Positions 52,732-61,498 of a stretch of 64,000 nucleotides of DNA are shown in pieces. Within the stretch, counting starts at the first letter, position 1; each line of letters begins with the position of its first letter. The stretch comes from Flammeovirgaceae bacterium (GTDB taxonomy: Bacteria; Bacteroidota; Bacteroidia; Cytophagales; Cyclobacteriaceae). The notes under the pieces are model-generated. The model did no database searches and had not been told where the DNA came from. It worked only from the letters and a program-made list of their open reading frames with translations. A program made the position numbers and the translations under genes. The DNA is taken from positions 2,394,501 through 2,458,500 of the forward strand of contig JACJYU010000001.1 in the NCBI GenBank assembly GCA_020635915.1, given 5' to 3'.

Positions 52732-53825
52732 CGGTTTAAATATTTATACATGGCCAGGGAGATTGCGGTAAAAGTGAGGTTGGGTATCCATGCGGCCAGC
52801 AAAGGCGAGAGGGAGCCGGCTTCGGCAAATGTGCGCGACATCATAAAAAACAAGATGAAGACAAAAGACAGCAAAAAGCCAAGTGCGATTTGGAAGCCTG
52901 TGCCCCCACGGCTTTTGCGCGAAGAAACAATGACCCCCATAAAAACGAGGACAAAAATTGTAAAAGGGGAGGAAAACCTGATCTGTCTCTCCACTTCGAA
53001 AACCTCCACGCCACTGGTGCCCCTAAAACGCATTTTTTTTATTTGCTCTGTCAGCTCATTAATGGTCATCCCGTCAAATTTCCTTTCTTCGTTTTCAAAA
53101 TCTGAGGGCGTGATGGACAGGGTCGTGTCCATGGCTTCGCCCACCCGCATTGACTCGGGGGTGGGCCGGTACCCTACGCTAAAAATGGAATCCACCTTTT
53201 TTAATTTCCAGAAGCGCAGTGTCCACTTCCTTTTGGTGGAATCCCAGGAGATATTGTCTGCCGTCAGCTTCTCCACCAACCGGTTGTGGTCAAAGCGTTC
53301 CAGCGAAAACTGGTAACCGGTATTGGTGTTTACATTGTAGTTCTGTATGTAGAAGTACACGTTGGGCTCAATTTGCATGTGCACATTGCGCTGGTCAAAG
53401 TAATAGGCTTTGTTGAGGTATTGGATTTCAAAGGCAAGCCGTGACCGGTTGGATTTCGGGATGACCCACCCATTGAGCACAAAATTGAATACCGCGATGA
53501 TCAGGGAGGCCAAAAAATAAGGAACCAACAACCTCCTGAAGCTTACCCCACTGCTCAGGATGGCTATGATTTCCGTTCGTGCCGCCATCTGTGAGGTAAC
53601 AAACACTACCGCAATAAAGACCATGATCGGGCTCACCAGCCCAATGATCCAGGGGATAAAATCCCTGTAATAGCCAAGGACCGTTGCGGTGTCGAGGTTG
53701 TTGCGGGCAAATTTGTCCATCTTCTCGGCCAGGTCGATTATGGCCACAATGGCCACAATGATCAACACCACAAAAATGAATGTGTACAAGACTTTTTTGA
53801 TAATGTATTTATCAAGGATTTTCAT
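52728..53825 (-). CDS. LptF/LptG-family permease
   Basis: 365 residues from MKILDKYIIKKVLYTFIFVV. Three N-terminal helices, a periplasmic beta-jellyroll region (about 130-270) and three C-terminal helices (FTIFVLVFMGVIVSS onward) give the LptF/G topology. With LptB it extracts lipopolysaccharide from the inner membrane. Sequence alone does not separate LptF from LptG; a second copy would be expected elsewhere. It starts 14 bases after the tgt stop. Confidence 0.9.
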   Translation of the reverse strand: MKILDKYIIKKVLYTFIFVVLIIVAIVAIIDLAEKMDKFARNNLDTATVLGYYRDFIPWIIGLVSPIMVFIAVVFVTSQMAARTEIIAILSSGVSFRRLLVPYFLASLIIAVFNFVLNGWVIPKSNRSRLAFEIQYLNKAYYFDQRNVHMQIEPNVYFYIQNYNVNTNTGYQFSLERFDHNRLVEKLTADNISWDSTKRKWTLRFWKLKKVDSIFSVGYRPTPESMRVGEAMDTTLSITPSDFENEERKFDGMTINELTEQIKKMRFRGTSGVEVFEVERQIRFSSPFTIFVLVFMGVIVSSRKSRGGTGFQIALGFLLSFVFILFFMMSRTFAEAGSLSPLLAAWIPNLTFTAISLAMYKYLNR

Positions 53826-53839
53826 TTTGCCGGTGCGCG

Positions 53840-54970
53840 TTAAAGCCGCTGCGAGGTTTTTTTTGCCATTTGCGTTTTCCAATTCAGGAAGTTGCCCTCC
53901 AAAATCCTTTCCCTGGCCGTTTTTACCAGCCAAAGATAGAAGGTGAGGTTGTGAATGGAAGCAATTTGTGCGCCTAAAATCTCTTTATTGATGATAAGGT
54001 GCCGCAGGTAGGCCTTTGAATAAAAATTGCTGGTGTGCCCCTCCAGTGAGGCATCGATGGGAGATAGGTCGTTTTTCCATTTTTCATTCCTGATGTTGAT
54101 GATCCCTTCGCTGGTAAAGAGCATGCCATTGCGCGCATTCCGCGTGGGCATCACGCAATCAAACATATCAATGCCCAATGCAATGCACTCCAATATATTT
54201 TCAGGGGTGCCCACCCCCATCAGGTACCTCGGCTTGCCCGTGGGCAAAATGCCACATACCTGTTCGGTGCAGCGGTACATTTCCTCGGGCGGCTCGCCCA
54301 CCGAAAGCCCACCAATGGCATTGCCCGGCAAATCCTGTGCGGCCACAAATTCGGCCGATTGTTGCCTTAAATCTTTGTAGGTGCTGCCCTGTACGATGGG
54401 AAAAAGGGCCTGTCCATACCCGTATTTCGGCTGGGTGCCCTTCATGCGGCCCGCACAGCGCAACAACCAGCGATGGGTGAGCTCCATGGATTGTTTGGCG
54501 TAGGCATGGCCGCAGGGGTAGGGCGTGCACTCATCAAAGGCCATGATGATGTCCGCGCCAATGGCCCGCTGGATATCGATGGCAATTTCGGGCGTGAAAA
54601 AATGTTTGGACCCGTCAATGTGCGATTTGAAGGTCACCCCCTCCTCGTTGATTTTCCGGTTTTCGGAAAGGGAATAAACCTGGTACCCACCACTGTCCGA
54701 AAGTATTGGCCTTTTCCATCCATTGAAGCGGTGAAGGCCACCTGCCTTTTCCAGCAAGCCGATGCCTGGCCTTAAATAGAGGTGGTAGGTGTTGCCGAGT
54801 ATTATTTTGGCATCGATATCGTGTTCCAGCTCCCGCTGGTGCACGGCCTTCACGGAACCGGCCGTGCCTACCGGCATAAATATGGGCGTGGGTATGTCGC
54901 CATGGCCGGTGGCGATGGTGCCTGCCCTTGCTTTTGTTTCAGTGTCTGTCTTTATAAGTTGGAACTGCAT
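53840..54970 (-). CDS. tgt: tRNA-guanine transglycosylase (queuosine biosynthesis)
   Basis: 376 residues from MQFQLIKTDTETKARAGT. The active-site loop ILSDSGGYQVYSLSE and the nucleophile region DMFDCVMPTRNARNG are intact, so base exchange at tRNA position 34 is expected. The zinc motif CxCxxC that normally precedes AYLRHL is missing: the segment reads DASLEGHTSNFYSKAYLRHL, with no Cys. First gene of a tgt-lptG-eamA operon. The frame is open to 55180, but those residues are not Tgt-like. Confidence 0.93.
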   Translation of the reverse strand: MQFQLIKTDTETKARAGTIATGHGDIPTPIFMPVGTAGSVKAVHQRELEHDIDAKIILGNTYHLYLRPGIGLLEKAGGLHRFNGWKRPILSDSGGYQVYSLSENRKINEEGVTFKSHIDGSKHFFTPEIAIDIQRAIGADIIMAFDECTPYPCGHAYAKQSMELTHRWLLRCAGRMKGTQPKYGYGQALFPIVQGSTYKDLRQQSAEFVAAQDLPGNAIGGLSVGEPPEEMYRCTEQVCGILPTGKPRYLMGVGTPENILECIALGIDMFDCVMPTRNARNGMLFTSEGIINIRNEKWKNDLSPIDASLEGHTSNFYSKAYLRHLIINKEILGAQIASIHNLTFYLWLVKTARERILEGNFLNWKTQMAKKTSQRL

Positions 54971-54988
54971 GGCCGTATTTCCACGTTG

Positions 54989-54996
54989 CAAAAATA
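54989..54996 (-). promoter_or_regulatory. -7 element (TATTTTTG) before tgt
   Basis: Perfect TAnnTTTG ending 18 bases before the tgt start; the TTG upstream is at 12 bases rather than 19-21, so only the -7 half is convincing. Confidence 0.45.
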
Positions 54997-55165
54997 AGTA
55001 TTTGAAAACAACATCTTCGGACGGGAAACCCTTTAACATGAAATCGCCAGGTAAATAACATTTCGCCCAATGGCATGACAATAACTGGCGATTCCATAGG
55101 CCGCATAAAACAATTGTTAACAGATGAAGGTTATTTGCTAACTTTCCCCCCTGAACCAGCTGCTT

Positions 55166-56461
55166 ATGAAGTACGAACAAATAGGAAACGCACTTTTCAC
55201 AACCAACAGGAAGCGGTTGGCCAAAGCTTTGCCCAAAGGGGCCATTGCAGTTTTCAATTCCAATGACCAGATGCCCACCAATGCAGATGGCACCATGCCG
55301 TTCAGGCAGAACAACGACCTGTTTTATTTGACGGGCATTCAGCAGGAAGAGAGCTGCCTGGTTGTCTGCCCTGGTTTTCCTGATAAAGGGCTACGGGAGG
55401 TGTTGTTCCTGCGGGAACCCAACGAGTTGCTGGGGAAATGGGAAGGCCATAAGTTGGCCAAAGCGGAAGCCACGGAAATTTCAGGGATAACCTGTGTCCG
55501 TTGGAATGGGGACTTCCACAAAATCTTTCACCACATGATGGTAATGGGCGGTGTGTCTTCCGTATTCCTCAATACCAATGAACATTACAGGTCCAGTTCA
55601 AGGGTGGAAACCAGGGACGCCCGTTTTATTGAGTGGTGCAAAGGGGCTTATCCCCTCCACCGCTATGAAAGGGTGGCCCCCATTATGGCCCGCCTTCGGT
55701 CGATAAAGCAAAAACGGGAACTTGAGTTGATGCAAAAGGCCTGCGACATTACCGAAAAAGGTTTTCGCAGGGTACTTCGTTTTGTTAAGCCCGGGGTAAT
55801 GGAATACGAAATTGAAGCGGAATACATTCATGAATTTGTCCGCAACCGATCGCGGGGGTTTGCCTATGAGCCCATCATTGCTTCCGGGGCAAACAACTGC
55901 GTGCTCCATTACCTTGAAAACAACAAGGAATGCAAGGCCGGGGATTTGATATTGCTGGATGTGGCTGCCGAATATGCCAACTACAATTCTGACCTTACGC
56001 GCACCATACCCGTGAGCGGAAAGTTCACCAGGCGGCAAAAGGAGGTGTACCATGCGGTATTGAGGGTAATGCGCGGGGCTATTAAGCTGATGGGGCCCAC
56101 CACCAATTTTTTTGATTACCAAAAAAAAGTAGAGAAATTAATGGAGGAGGAATTGCTGAAGCTGAAATTGATATCCAAGGCCGAAACGTTGAAGAACAAC
56201 CCTTCGCAGCCGGGGGTGAAGAAATATTTTTACCATGGGACCTCCCATTTGATAGGCCTCGATGTGCACGATGTGGGCGACATGCACGCCAATATGGCGG
56301 TGGGTTCGGTGTGGACGGTGGAGCCGGGCATCTATATTCAGGAAGAGGGCTTTGGCATCCGCCTGGAAAACAATGTGGTGGTCCAAAAGAATGGCGTGAT
56401 GGACCTGATGGCAAACATCCCCATTGAGCCGGATGAAATTGAATCGTTGATGAACAGGTAA
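55166..56461 (+). CDS. Xaa-Pro aminopeptidase (M24B)
   Basis: 431 residues. The N-terminal creatinase-like domain (about 1-170) is followed by the pita-bread metallopeptidase domain with metal ligands in LLDVAAEYANYNSDLTRT, HGTSHLIGLDVHDVG, VEPGIYI and FGIRLENNV. It removes N-terminal residues before proline and is probably cytoplasmic, as no signal peptide is seen. First of three same-strand genes with gaps of 0 and 5 bases. A near-consensus TAACTTTC at 55139-55146 may be its -7 element. Confidence 0.93.
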   Translation: MKYEQIGNALFTTNRKRLAKALPKGAIAVFNSNDQMPTNADGTMPFRQNNDLFYLTGIQQEESCLVVCPGFPDKGLREVLFLREPNELLGKWEGHKLAKAEATEISGITCVRWNGDFHKIFHHMMVMGGVSSVFLNTNEHYRSSSRVETRDARFIEWCKGAYPLHRYERVAPIMARLRSIKQKRELELMQKACDITEKGFRRVLRFVKPGVMEYEIEAEYIHEFVRNRSRGFAYEPIIASGANNCVLHYLENNKECKAGDLILLDVAAEYANYNSDLTRTIPVSGKFTRRQKEVYHAVLRVMRGAIKLMGPTTNFFDYQKKVEKLMEEELLKLKLISKAETLKNNPSQPGVKKYFYHGTSHLIGLDVHDVGDMHANMAVGSVWTVEPGIYIQEEGFGIRLENNVVVQKNGVMDLMANIPIEPDEIESLMNR

Positions 56462-57247
56462 ATGATGAAATCGGTGTCGCTCTTGCTGGTTTTTGTTTGG
56501 TGGGCCCAGGGCACCGGCCTTTGGATGCAGCCCAACAAGTTCAAGTTTGAGGTGGGCGAAAAAATGATTTTGGGTTTTCGGTCAGGCGAGGGCTTTGAAG
56601 GGGATTATTGGGATATGGGCCAGCATAAGGTGGGCAAGCTGGTTTTGCACAACCGCATTGCCGAAACCAACCTGGCCGGCAGGGTAAAGGCCACCAAAGG
56701 CGATAATGTGGAATATGTTTTTAATAATGTTGGCACCCATCTGGTGGCCATGGAAAGCGATGAGGCTTTTACCGAACGGCCAGCCGATGGTTTTGATGCC
56801 TACCTTGCGGAAAATGGTTTGGAATACGTAGGGGAAGAAAGGGCAAAGCTTGGGGAACAAGGTGCGGCAAGGGAGTTGACCACTTGGTATGCTAAGCTTT
56901 TGGTGCAAGTGGGGGACAAGACGGATGATACCTACAAAAAACAGGCAGGCTTAAAATTTGAAATCATGCCGCTCCAAAATCCCTATGGGCTAAAGTCTGG
57001 TGATTATATGGATTGCAAGGTATTGTACAGGGGCAATATTGTCCCTCACGCGTTGGTGAAAGTTTGGAGCCATGTGGGCAACAGGACCTTCCTTCAAAAC
57101 GTCTACACCGAGTCTGACGGAATGGTTCGCTTTCCCATCAGCAACAGGGGGCCATGGATGGTAAGCTGCGTGAAAATGGTCCGGTCCCATTCACCACAAG
57201 CAGAGTGGGAGGGCATGCGGTCAAGTTTGGTTTTTGAAATAGAATAG
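56462..57247 (+). CDS. Secreted DUF4198-like protein
   Basis: 261 residues beginning directly after the preceding stop. A short signal peptide (SVSLLLVFVWWAQGTGLW) is followed by a beta-sandwich-like region and a second Ig-like segment (about 165-255) with the pattern CKVLYRGNIVPHALVKVWSH. DUF4198 proteins are periplasmic and in some bacteria linked to metal uptake; no metal transporter is adjacent here. Function unknown. Confidence 0.7.
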   Translation: MMKSVSLLLVFVWWAQGTGLWMQPNKFKFEVGEKMILGFRSGEGFEGDYWDMGQHKVGKLVLHNRIAETNLAGRVKATKGDNVEYVFNNVGTHLVAMESDEAFTERPADGFDAYLAENGLEYVGEERAKLGEQGAARELTTWYAKLLVQVGDKTDDTYKKQAGLKFEIMPLQNPYGLKSGDYMDCKVLYRGNIVPHALVKVWSHVGNRTFLQNVYTESDGMVRFPISNRGPWMVSCVKMVRSHSPQAEWEGMRSSLVFEIE

Positions 57248-57252
57248 ACAAT

Positions 57253-57660
57253 ATGATAATCACTTCAGACAAAGCGCCAGAGCCTATGGGCCTATACCCC
57301 CACGCGCGCAAAGTGGGCAATTTGATTTTCCTTTCGGGGATAGGCCCCAGGAAAGGGGGATCAAAAGGGATACCCGGGGTGACCTTGGACCACAATAAAA
57401 AAATTGTGGCGTACAACATTGAGGAGCAATGCCATTCGGTGTTTCAGAATGTGCGCCATATCCTGGAAGCCGCGGGGTCCAAATGGGAAAACCTGGTGGA
57501 CGTGACGGTTTTCCTTACCAATATCAAAGATGACTTTGCGGTATACAACAAAATGTACGCAACCTATTTCAAGGACATCCAGCCTTGCCGGACCACGGTG
57601 GAAGTCAGCGCCCTGCCTACGCCCATCGCCATTGAGCTAAAATGCATCGCCACGGTTTAG
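57253..57660 (+). CDS. RidA family (Rid/YjgF) protein
   Basis: 135 residues. The fold's key arginine is in QPCRTTVEVSALPTP; HARKVGNLIFLSGIGP and the C-terminal IAIELKCIATV are also typical. RidA deaminates reactive enamine/imine intermediates from PLP enzymes, but family members differ in substrate. Third gene of the run with the aminopeptidase and DUF4198 protein; converges with the IscA-like gene 2 bases away. Confidence 0.9.
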   Translation: MIITSDKAPEPMGLYPHARKVGNLIFLSGIGPRKGGSKGIPGVTLDHNKKIVAYNIEEQCHSVFQNVRHILEAAGSKWENLVDVTVFLTNIKDDFAVYNKMYATYFKDIQPCRTTVEVSALPTPIAIELKCIATV

Positions 57661-57662
57661 GG

Positions 57663-57989
57663 TCAGATCGAGAAACTTTCGCCACAGCCGCAGGTGCGCG
57701 AGGCATTGGGGTTTACAAACTGGAACCCCTTGCCGTTGAGCCCATCGGAGAAGTCGAGCGTGGTGCCCAATAAGTAGAGGAGGCTCTTTTTGTCCACCAG
57801 GATTTTTACCCCTTTGTCTTCAAAAACCTGGTCGGCAGGATTGATCTTGTCGTCAAAGTCAAGGTCGTACATCAAGCCGGAGCAGCCACCACCCTTTACC
57901 GATACGCGCACATTGTGATGGGGCGTCCTCCCTTCTTCTTTGAGCAGTTCGGCAATCCTGTTTTTTGCTTTTTCCGTTACGCTTATCAT
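57663..57989 (-). CDS. HesB/IscA-type iron-sulfur cluster assembly protein
   Basis: 108 residues. The three conserved cysteines are in GGGCSGLMYDLDF and the C-terminal CGCGESFSI. A-type carriers deliver Fe-S clusters to target enzymes; whether this is IscA, SufA or ErpA cannot be told. It follows a hypothetical gene on the same strand by 6 bases. Confidence 0.92.
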   Translation of the reverse strand: MISVTEKAKNRIAELLKEEGRTPHHNVRVSVKGGGCSGLMYDLDFDDKINPADQVFEDKGVKILVDKKSLLYLLGTTLDFSDGLNGKGFQFVNPNASRTCGCGESFSI

Positions 57990-57995
57990 GGTGCT

Positions 57996-58406
57996 TTATG
58001 ATATGGGGTTTAAGACAATACTGAATACGGTAATCGTATTGCGGTCCCTGCCGTAATATAATTTTTCCAATGCATTGAAAATATTGCTGGCCCGAAAGTA
58101 GGAGGTGTGCAGTTCGTGTTCGCCCCCGGCCACCCACTGGATGGTGTATGAATTTTCCTTCTCTTTGAAATTCTGGACATAGGCCCACATTTTGTTGAGG
58201 GCGTCTATCTTATCCGATCCCGTTTCGGAATGGAACAAAAAAGACTGGTTGTGCCGGGGGTTCAGCGTGATCAGGTCAAGCTTGGACTTGCCGTCCAGCA
58301 CACTGTATTCAAAAATCAAATCGCAGGTACGGAGCCCCAGGTAATCCTTTATCTTTTGTTGGATCCTGGCCACTTTCACATGAATATCGGCTGTAATATC
58401 TGGCAT
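57996..58406 (-). CDS. Hypothetical protein upstream of the IscA-like gene
   Basis: 136 residues, no signal peptide or membrane helix; mixed alpha/beta with an N-terminal helix (HVKVARIQQKIKDYLGL) and several aromatic residues near the C terminus (SYFRASNIFNALEKLYYG). I do not recognise a family. Co-transcription with the Fe-S carrier is likely, but no cysteine cluster suggests a shared function. Confidence 0.55.
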   Translation of the reverse strand: MPDITADIHVKVARIQQKIKDYLGLRTCDLIFEYSVLDGKSKLDLITLNPRHNQSFLFHSETGSDKIDALNKMWAYVQNFKEKENSYTIQWVAGGEHELHTSYFRASNIFNALEKLYYGRDRNTITVFSIVLNPIS

Positions 58407-58446
58407 CGCTGTATGGGTCCTGGTACGAAAACCCGGAGTATCCGGT

Positions 58447-58454
58447 TATCTTTG
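58447..58454 (+). promoter_or_regulatory. -7 element (TATCTTTG) before the epimerase gene
   Basis: Perfect TAnnTTTG 74 bases before the start; no TTG at the expected distance upstream. Confidence 0.4.
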
Positions 58455-58528
58455 CTTTAAGGCTGGATTATGCCTAAAAGTTTCACAAATTCAAACAAAA
58501 TTAATCAATTCCGATATAAACAAAGCGT

Positions 58529-58936
58529 ATGGACAAAATTGAGCATATAGGCATAGCGGTAAAAAACATGGAAGAGTCCAACCGACTGTTTTCAAAATTA
58601 CTGGGGAAAGGGCCATATAAAATCGAGGAGGTGGCCTCCGAGGGGGTAAGGACTTCTTTTTTTGATGTGGGCGGGGTGAAAATCGAATTATTGGAGGCCA
58701 CCCATGCCGGGTCGCCCATTGCCAAGTTCATAGAAAAGAAGGGCCAAGGCGTGCATCACCTTGCCTTCGCGGTGGAGGATATCGAAAAAAGCATTTCCGA
58801 AAAGGAAAAAGAGGGGTTCGCCCTCATCAATCCCCAGCCTAAGGAAGGTGCGGACAACAAGGTAATTGCCTTTCTGCACCCCAAATCCACCCATGGCGTT
58901 TTGATCGAGCTGTGCCAGGAAAAAAGTCAGCGGTGA
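58529..58936 (+). CDS. mce: Methylmalonyl-CoA epimerase
   Basis: 135 residues, vicinal-oxygen-chelate fold. Metal ligands are expected at His in KIEHIGIAV, the GVHHLAFAV segment and the C-terminal GVLIELCQ glutamate, all present. It interconverts D- and L-methylmalonyl-CoA in propionate/branched-chain metabolism. No mutase gene is adjacent. The last 10 bases overlap a small lipoprotein gene on the other strand. Confidence 0.94.
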   Translation: MDKIEHIGIAVKNMEESNRLFSKLLGKGPYKIEEVASEGVRTSFFDVGGVKIELLEATHAGSPIAKFIEKKGQGVHHLAFAVEDIEKSISEKEKEGFALINPQPKEGADNKVIAFLHPKSTHGVLIELCQEKSQR

Positions 58937-59082
58937 TTGTCCTGGCCGAACTGAATGCGGTTGTAGTGCTTTAGCTTTTTCTTTCCCTCCCGGGTGTCGT
59001 AGTACGGTTTGGGGGACGCGCATGCGCCCAAAAGCACCATGGCCAATAAAAGGAACCCAACGATCTTCGTCATCACATTCAT
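58927..59082 (-). CDS. 51-residue lipoprotein
   Basis: Starts MNVMTKIVGFLLLAMVLLGA with lipobox LGAC, then a short hydrophilic tail containing PYYDTREGKKKLKHYNRIQF. This tail pattern, Tyr-Asp-Thr-x-x-Gly-Lys-Lys followed by an aromatic-rich end, recurs in small Bacteroidota proteins, some loosely annotated as quinol oxidase subunit 4. Below the usual size cut-off for gene calling. Its stop lies inside the end of the epimerase gene. Confidence 0.7.
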   Translation of the reverse strand: MNVMTKIVGFLLLAMVLLGACASPKPYYDTREGKKKLKHYNRIQFGQDNHR

Positions 59083-59113
59083 TTTTGACGTATATACGGA
59101 ACAAGATCGGAAA

Positions 59114-59145
59114 TTGCCACCAAACCCGGATAAGTTTTATTTTTG
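59114..59145 (+). promoter_or_regulatory. Bacteroidota-type promoter of thiL
   Basis: TTG (59114-59116), 21 bases, TATTTTTG (59138-59145), both perfect. The motif ends 43 bases before the first ATG of thiL. Confidence 0.75.
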
Positions 59146-59188
59146 CCGGGTCAACGAACGGTAAAAGAGGATTAACGACAGTTACGAC

Positions 59189-60232
59189 ATGGCTAGAAAG
59201 AGGATGGAAATAAGCCAATTGGGGGAATTTGGGCTCATCGACAGGATAGGGGCGAAATTTAAATTGGGGAGGGAATCATCCTTGTGCGGCATTGGGGACG
59301 ATGCGGCCGTCATTGACGCGGGCGGGGAATCCATATTGCTGTGCACGGACTTGCTCACGGAGGGCGTCCACTTTGACCTTTCCTATACCCCCCTCCGGCA
59401 CCTGGGCTATAAAGCGGTGGTGGTGAATGTGTCGGACATTGCCGCCATGAATGGCAGGCCGGAACAAATAGTGGTGGGCCTGGGGCTTAGCAACCGCTTT
59501 TCCGTTGAGGCAGTAGACGCCTTGTACGAGGGGATAAAAATGGCCTGCAAAAATTACAATGTGGATTTGGTGGGTGGGGACACTACCTCCTCGGCCTCCG
59601 GCCTGGTGGTGTCGGTGACCGCCCTTGGCAGGGCAAAGAAAGACCAGGTGGTGTACAGGAGCGGGGCCAAAACCAACGACATTGTTTGCGTTACCGGTGA
59701 CCTGGGAGGGGCGTACCTGGGGCTGCAAATCCTGGAAAGGGACAAGCAGGTATTCCTGGCCAACCCTGACATGCAGCCGCAATTGGAAAAGTTTGAGTAC
59801 ATGGTAGGCCGGCAGCTCAAGCCCGAGGCCAGGACCGATATGGTGTATGAACTGGCAGGGCTGGGGGTTTTGCCTACTTCCATGATCGATATCTCCGATG
59901 GGCTGGCCTCGGAATTGCTGCACATTGGCAAAAGTTCGGGGGTAGGGGTAAAAATATTTGAAGATAAAATCCCTATCGATGCAAAAGTGTACGAAACGGC
60001 AGCCCTGGAATTGAAAATCGACCCGGTTACTTGCGCGCTCAACGGGGGGGAGGATTACGAGCTGCTCTTCACCATTGGCCAGTCCGACTTCGGGAAAATC
60101 AAAAACCACCCTGACATCCACTTTATAGGGCACGTCCACGACAACCCAAAACAGAACTTGCTGATAACAAAACAGGGCACGCCCGTTCCTATTACCGCAC
60201 AAGGGTGGGACCATTTTTCCGCCAGAACTTAA
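59189..60232 (+). CDS. thiL: Thiamine-monophosphate kinase
   Basis: 347 residues (342 if the ATG at 59204 is used). AIR-synthase-type fold with the metal/ATP motifs GIGDDAAVID and DISDGLASEL, VNVSDIAAMN and the glycine-rich GGEDYELLF. It phosphorylates thiamine monophosphate to the cofactor. No other thi genes are adjacent and no TPP riboswitch is visible upstream. Confidence 0.95.
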   Translation: MARKRMEISQLGEFGLIDRIGAKFKLGRESSLCGIGDDAAVIDAGGESILLCTDLLTEGVHFDLSYTPLRHLGYKAVVVNVSDIAAMNGRPEQIVVGLGLSNRFSVEAVDALYEGIKMACKNYNVDLVGGDTTSSASGLVVSVTALGRAKKDQVVYRSGAKTNDIVCVTGDLGGAYLGLQILERDKQVFLANPDMQPQLEKFEYMVGRQLKPEARTDMVYELAGLGVLPTSMIDISDGLASELLHIGKSSGVGVKIFEDKIPIDAKVYETAALELKIDPVTCALNGGEDYELLFTIGQSDFGKIKNHPDIHFIGHVHDNPKQNLLITKQGTPVPITAQGWDHFSART

Positions 60233-60328
60233 CAAAAGCAAGGAGGGTTTGAAATCCAGGGCATGGGCATTTGTTGAAAATTGCCCACCAATTGATAATT
60301 TTATAGGTGACAACCATCTGCACTGATC

Positions 60329-61207
60329 TTGACAAACCTTCAAGACTATATCATTTCAAGTCGATTGTTCAAAACCTTTAAAGTAGATGACCTGCTTGTT
60401 GTACAATATACTTGCCTTATTGAAGATGACACATCCGAAGTCTGGGCTCATGACAATTACTTTGCATATGTTTTAGGGGGTAAAAAGAAGTGGAAAACAC
60501 ATTTGGGCGAGTACCTGGTGGGTGACGGGGAATTGCTTTTTGTGAAAAAGGGCGCCCATACGGTATATCAATATTTTGATGAGGAGTTTCATGTTCTTTT
60601 TATTTTTCTTTCTGACGGGATAATTGCAGATATGATTGCCAGGAACCCACATCTTAATTTAGGTATTGGATTCAATAACGGGCATATTGGGGATTCGGTA
60701 ATTTCAATCCCACTAACTTTAACCTTTAAAACATTTTTTCAGTCTATGCTGGGTTATTTGACCCAAGGCACCCCTCCGGACAATAACCTGCTTAAGCTCA
60801 AGATTGAAGAACTATTACTAAATATTTCTAGCCAGCCCGGCAACCAAGCCTTGAAACAATATTTTTTTACGCGGAAAAGCCGGATGGTGGATATTGAGGA
60901 AGTTATGGAGTCGCAATTTACCAATCATCTATCCATAAACGATTTTGCCCGGCTAACGGCAAGAAGCCTTTCTTCGTTCCGAAGGGACTTTATGTGCATC
61001 TATAAAACGACCCCTGGCCGGTGGTTGCTCAAGAGAAGGCTTGGCCATGCCCGCTTGCTATTGGAGACCACCACTTGGGCAATTGGCGAGGTGGCAGATC
61101 AATGCGGTTTCAGGAACCAGTCCCATTTTATCAAAGCCTTTAAGTCAACCTATAAGGTCCCTCCCGGTAATTTTAGAAAATCCACCTTCCGGGTTTTTGA
61201 ACGCTAG
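60329..61207 (+). CDS. AraC-family transcriptional regulator
   Basis: 292 residues from a TTG start; no ATG occurs near enough to fit. The N-terminal half is a cupin-like effector domain; the C-terminal 100 residues contain both helix-turn-helix units (LSINDFARLTARSLSSFRRD and AIGEVADQCGFRNQSHFIKA). Base composition from here on is visibly more AT-rich than upstream. A near-consensus promoter (TTG, 19 bases, TAATTTTA) lies just upstream. It precedes the interrupted haloperoxidase gene by 102 bases on the same strand and may regulate it (inference). Confidence 0.88.
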   Translation: MTNLQDYIISSRLFKTFKVDDLLVVQYTCLIEDDTSEVWAHDNYFAYVLGGKKKWKTHLGEYLVGDGELLFVKKGAHTVYQYFDEEFHVLFIFLSDGIIADMIARNPHLNLGIGFNNGHIGDSVISIPLTLTFKTFFQSMLGYLTQGTPPDNNLLKLKIEELLLNISSQPGNQALKQYFFTRKSRMVDIEEVMESQFTNHLSINDFARLTARSLSSFRRDFMCIYKTTPGRWLLKRRLGHARLLLETTTWAIGEVADQCGFRNQSHFIKAFKSTYKVPPGNFRKSTFRVFER

Positions 61208-61478
61208 GGCAAATTTTTTGAGCTTGTGGGCAAATTCTGACTAATTAGACTTTCCCAATTTTGTATTTGGGGCAGGGGTGCTTCCAAATAGGTTCAAAAA
61301 AGTAGCAATATGGGCAGGTTTTTTATCCTTTTATTTTGGGTAGTGGTCAATGGCTGCAACAACCAAGACAAATCAAATCAAAAGCCAATTTCAAACGAAA
61401 TAATTATTGACTGGAATGGGATGGCATACCAGGTGGCTTATGAGCACGACCAATTCTATTCCTTGATTGGGGTAAGGG

Positions 61479-61482
61479 CTTT
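61479..61482. repeat. Target-site duplication (CTTT), left copy
   Basis: Directly abuts the left end of the IS (61483) and matches 62725-62728 beyond the right end. Confidence 0.85.
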
Positions 61483-61498
61483 TGTAAGCTCCCCTTTT

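Noticed and set aside
59100..59188. TPP riboswitch before thiL
   Set aside because: The 5' region is short and lacks the conserved CUGAGA-type core; a plain promoter explains it.
60264..60287. Inverted repeat TGGGCA...TGCCCA after thiL as a terminator
   Set aside because: Six paired bases with imperfect extension and no T-run; insufficient for a call.
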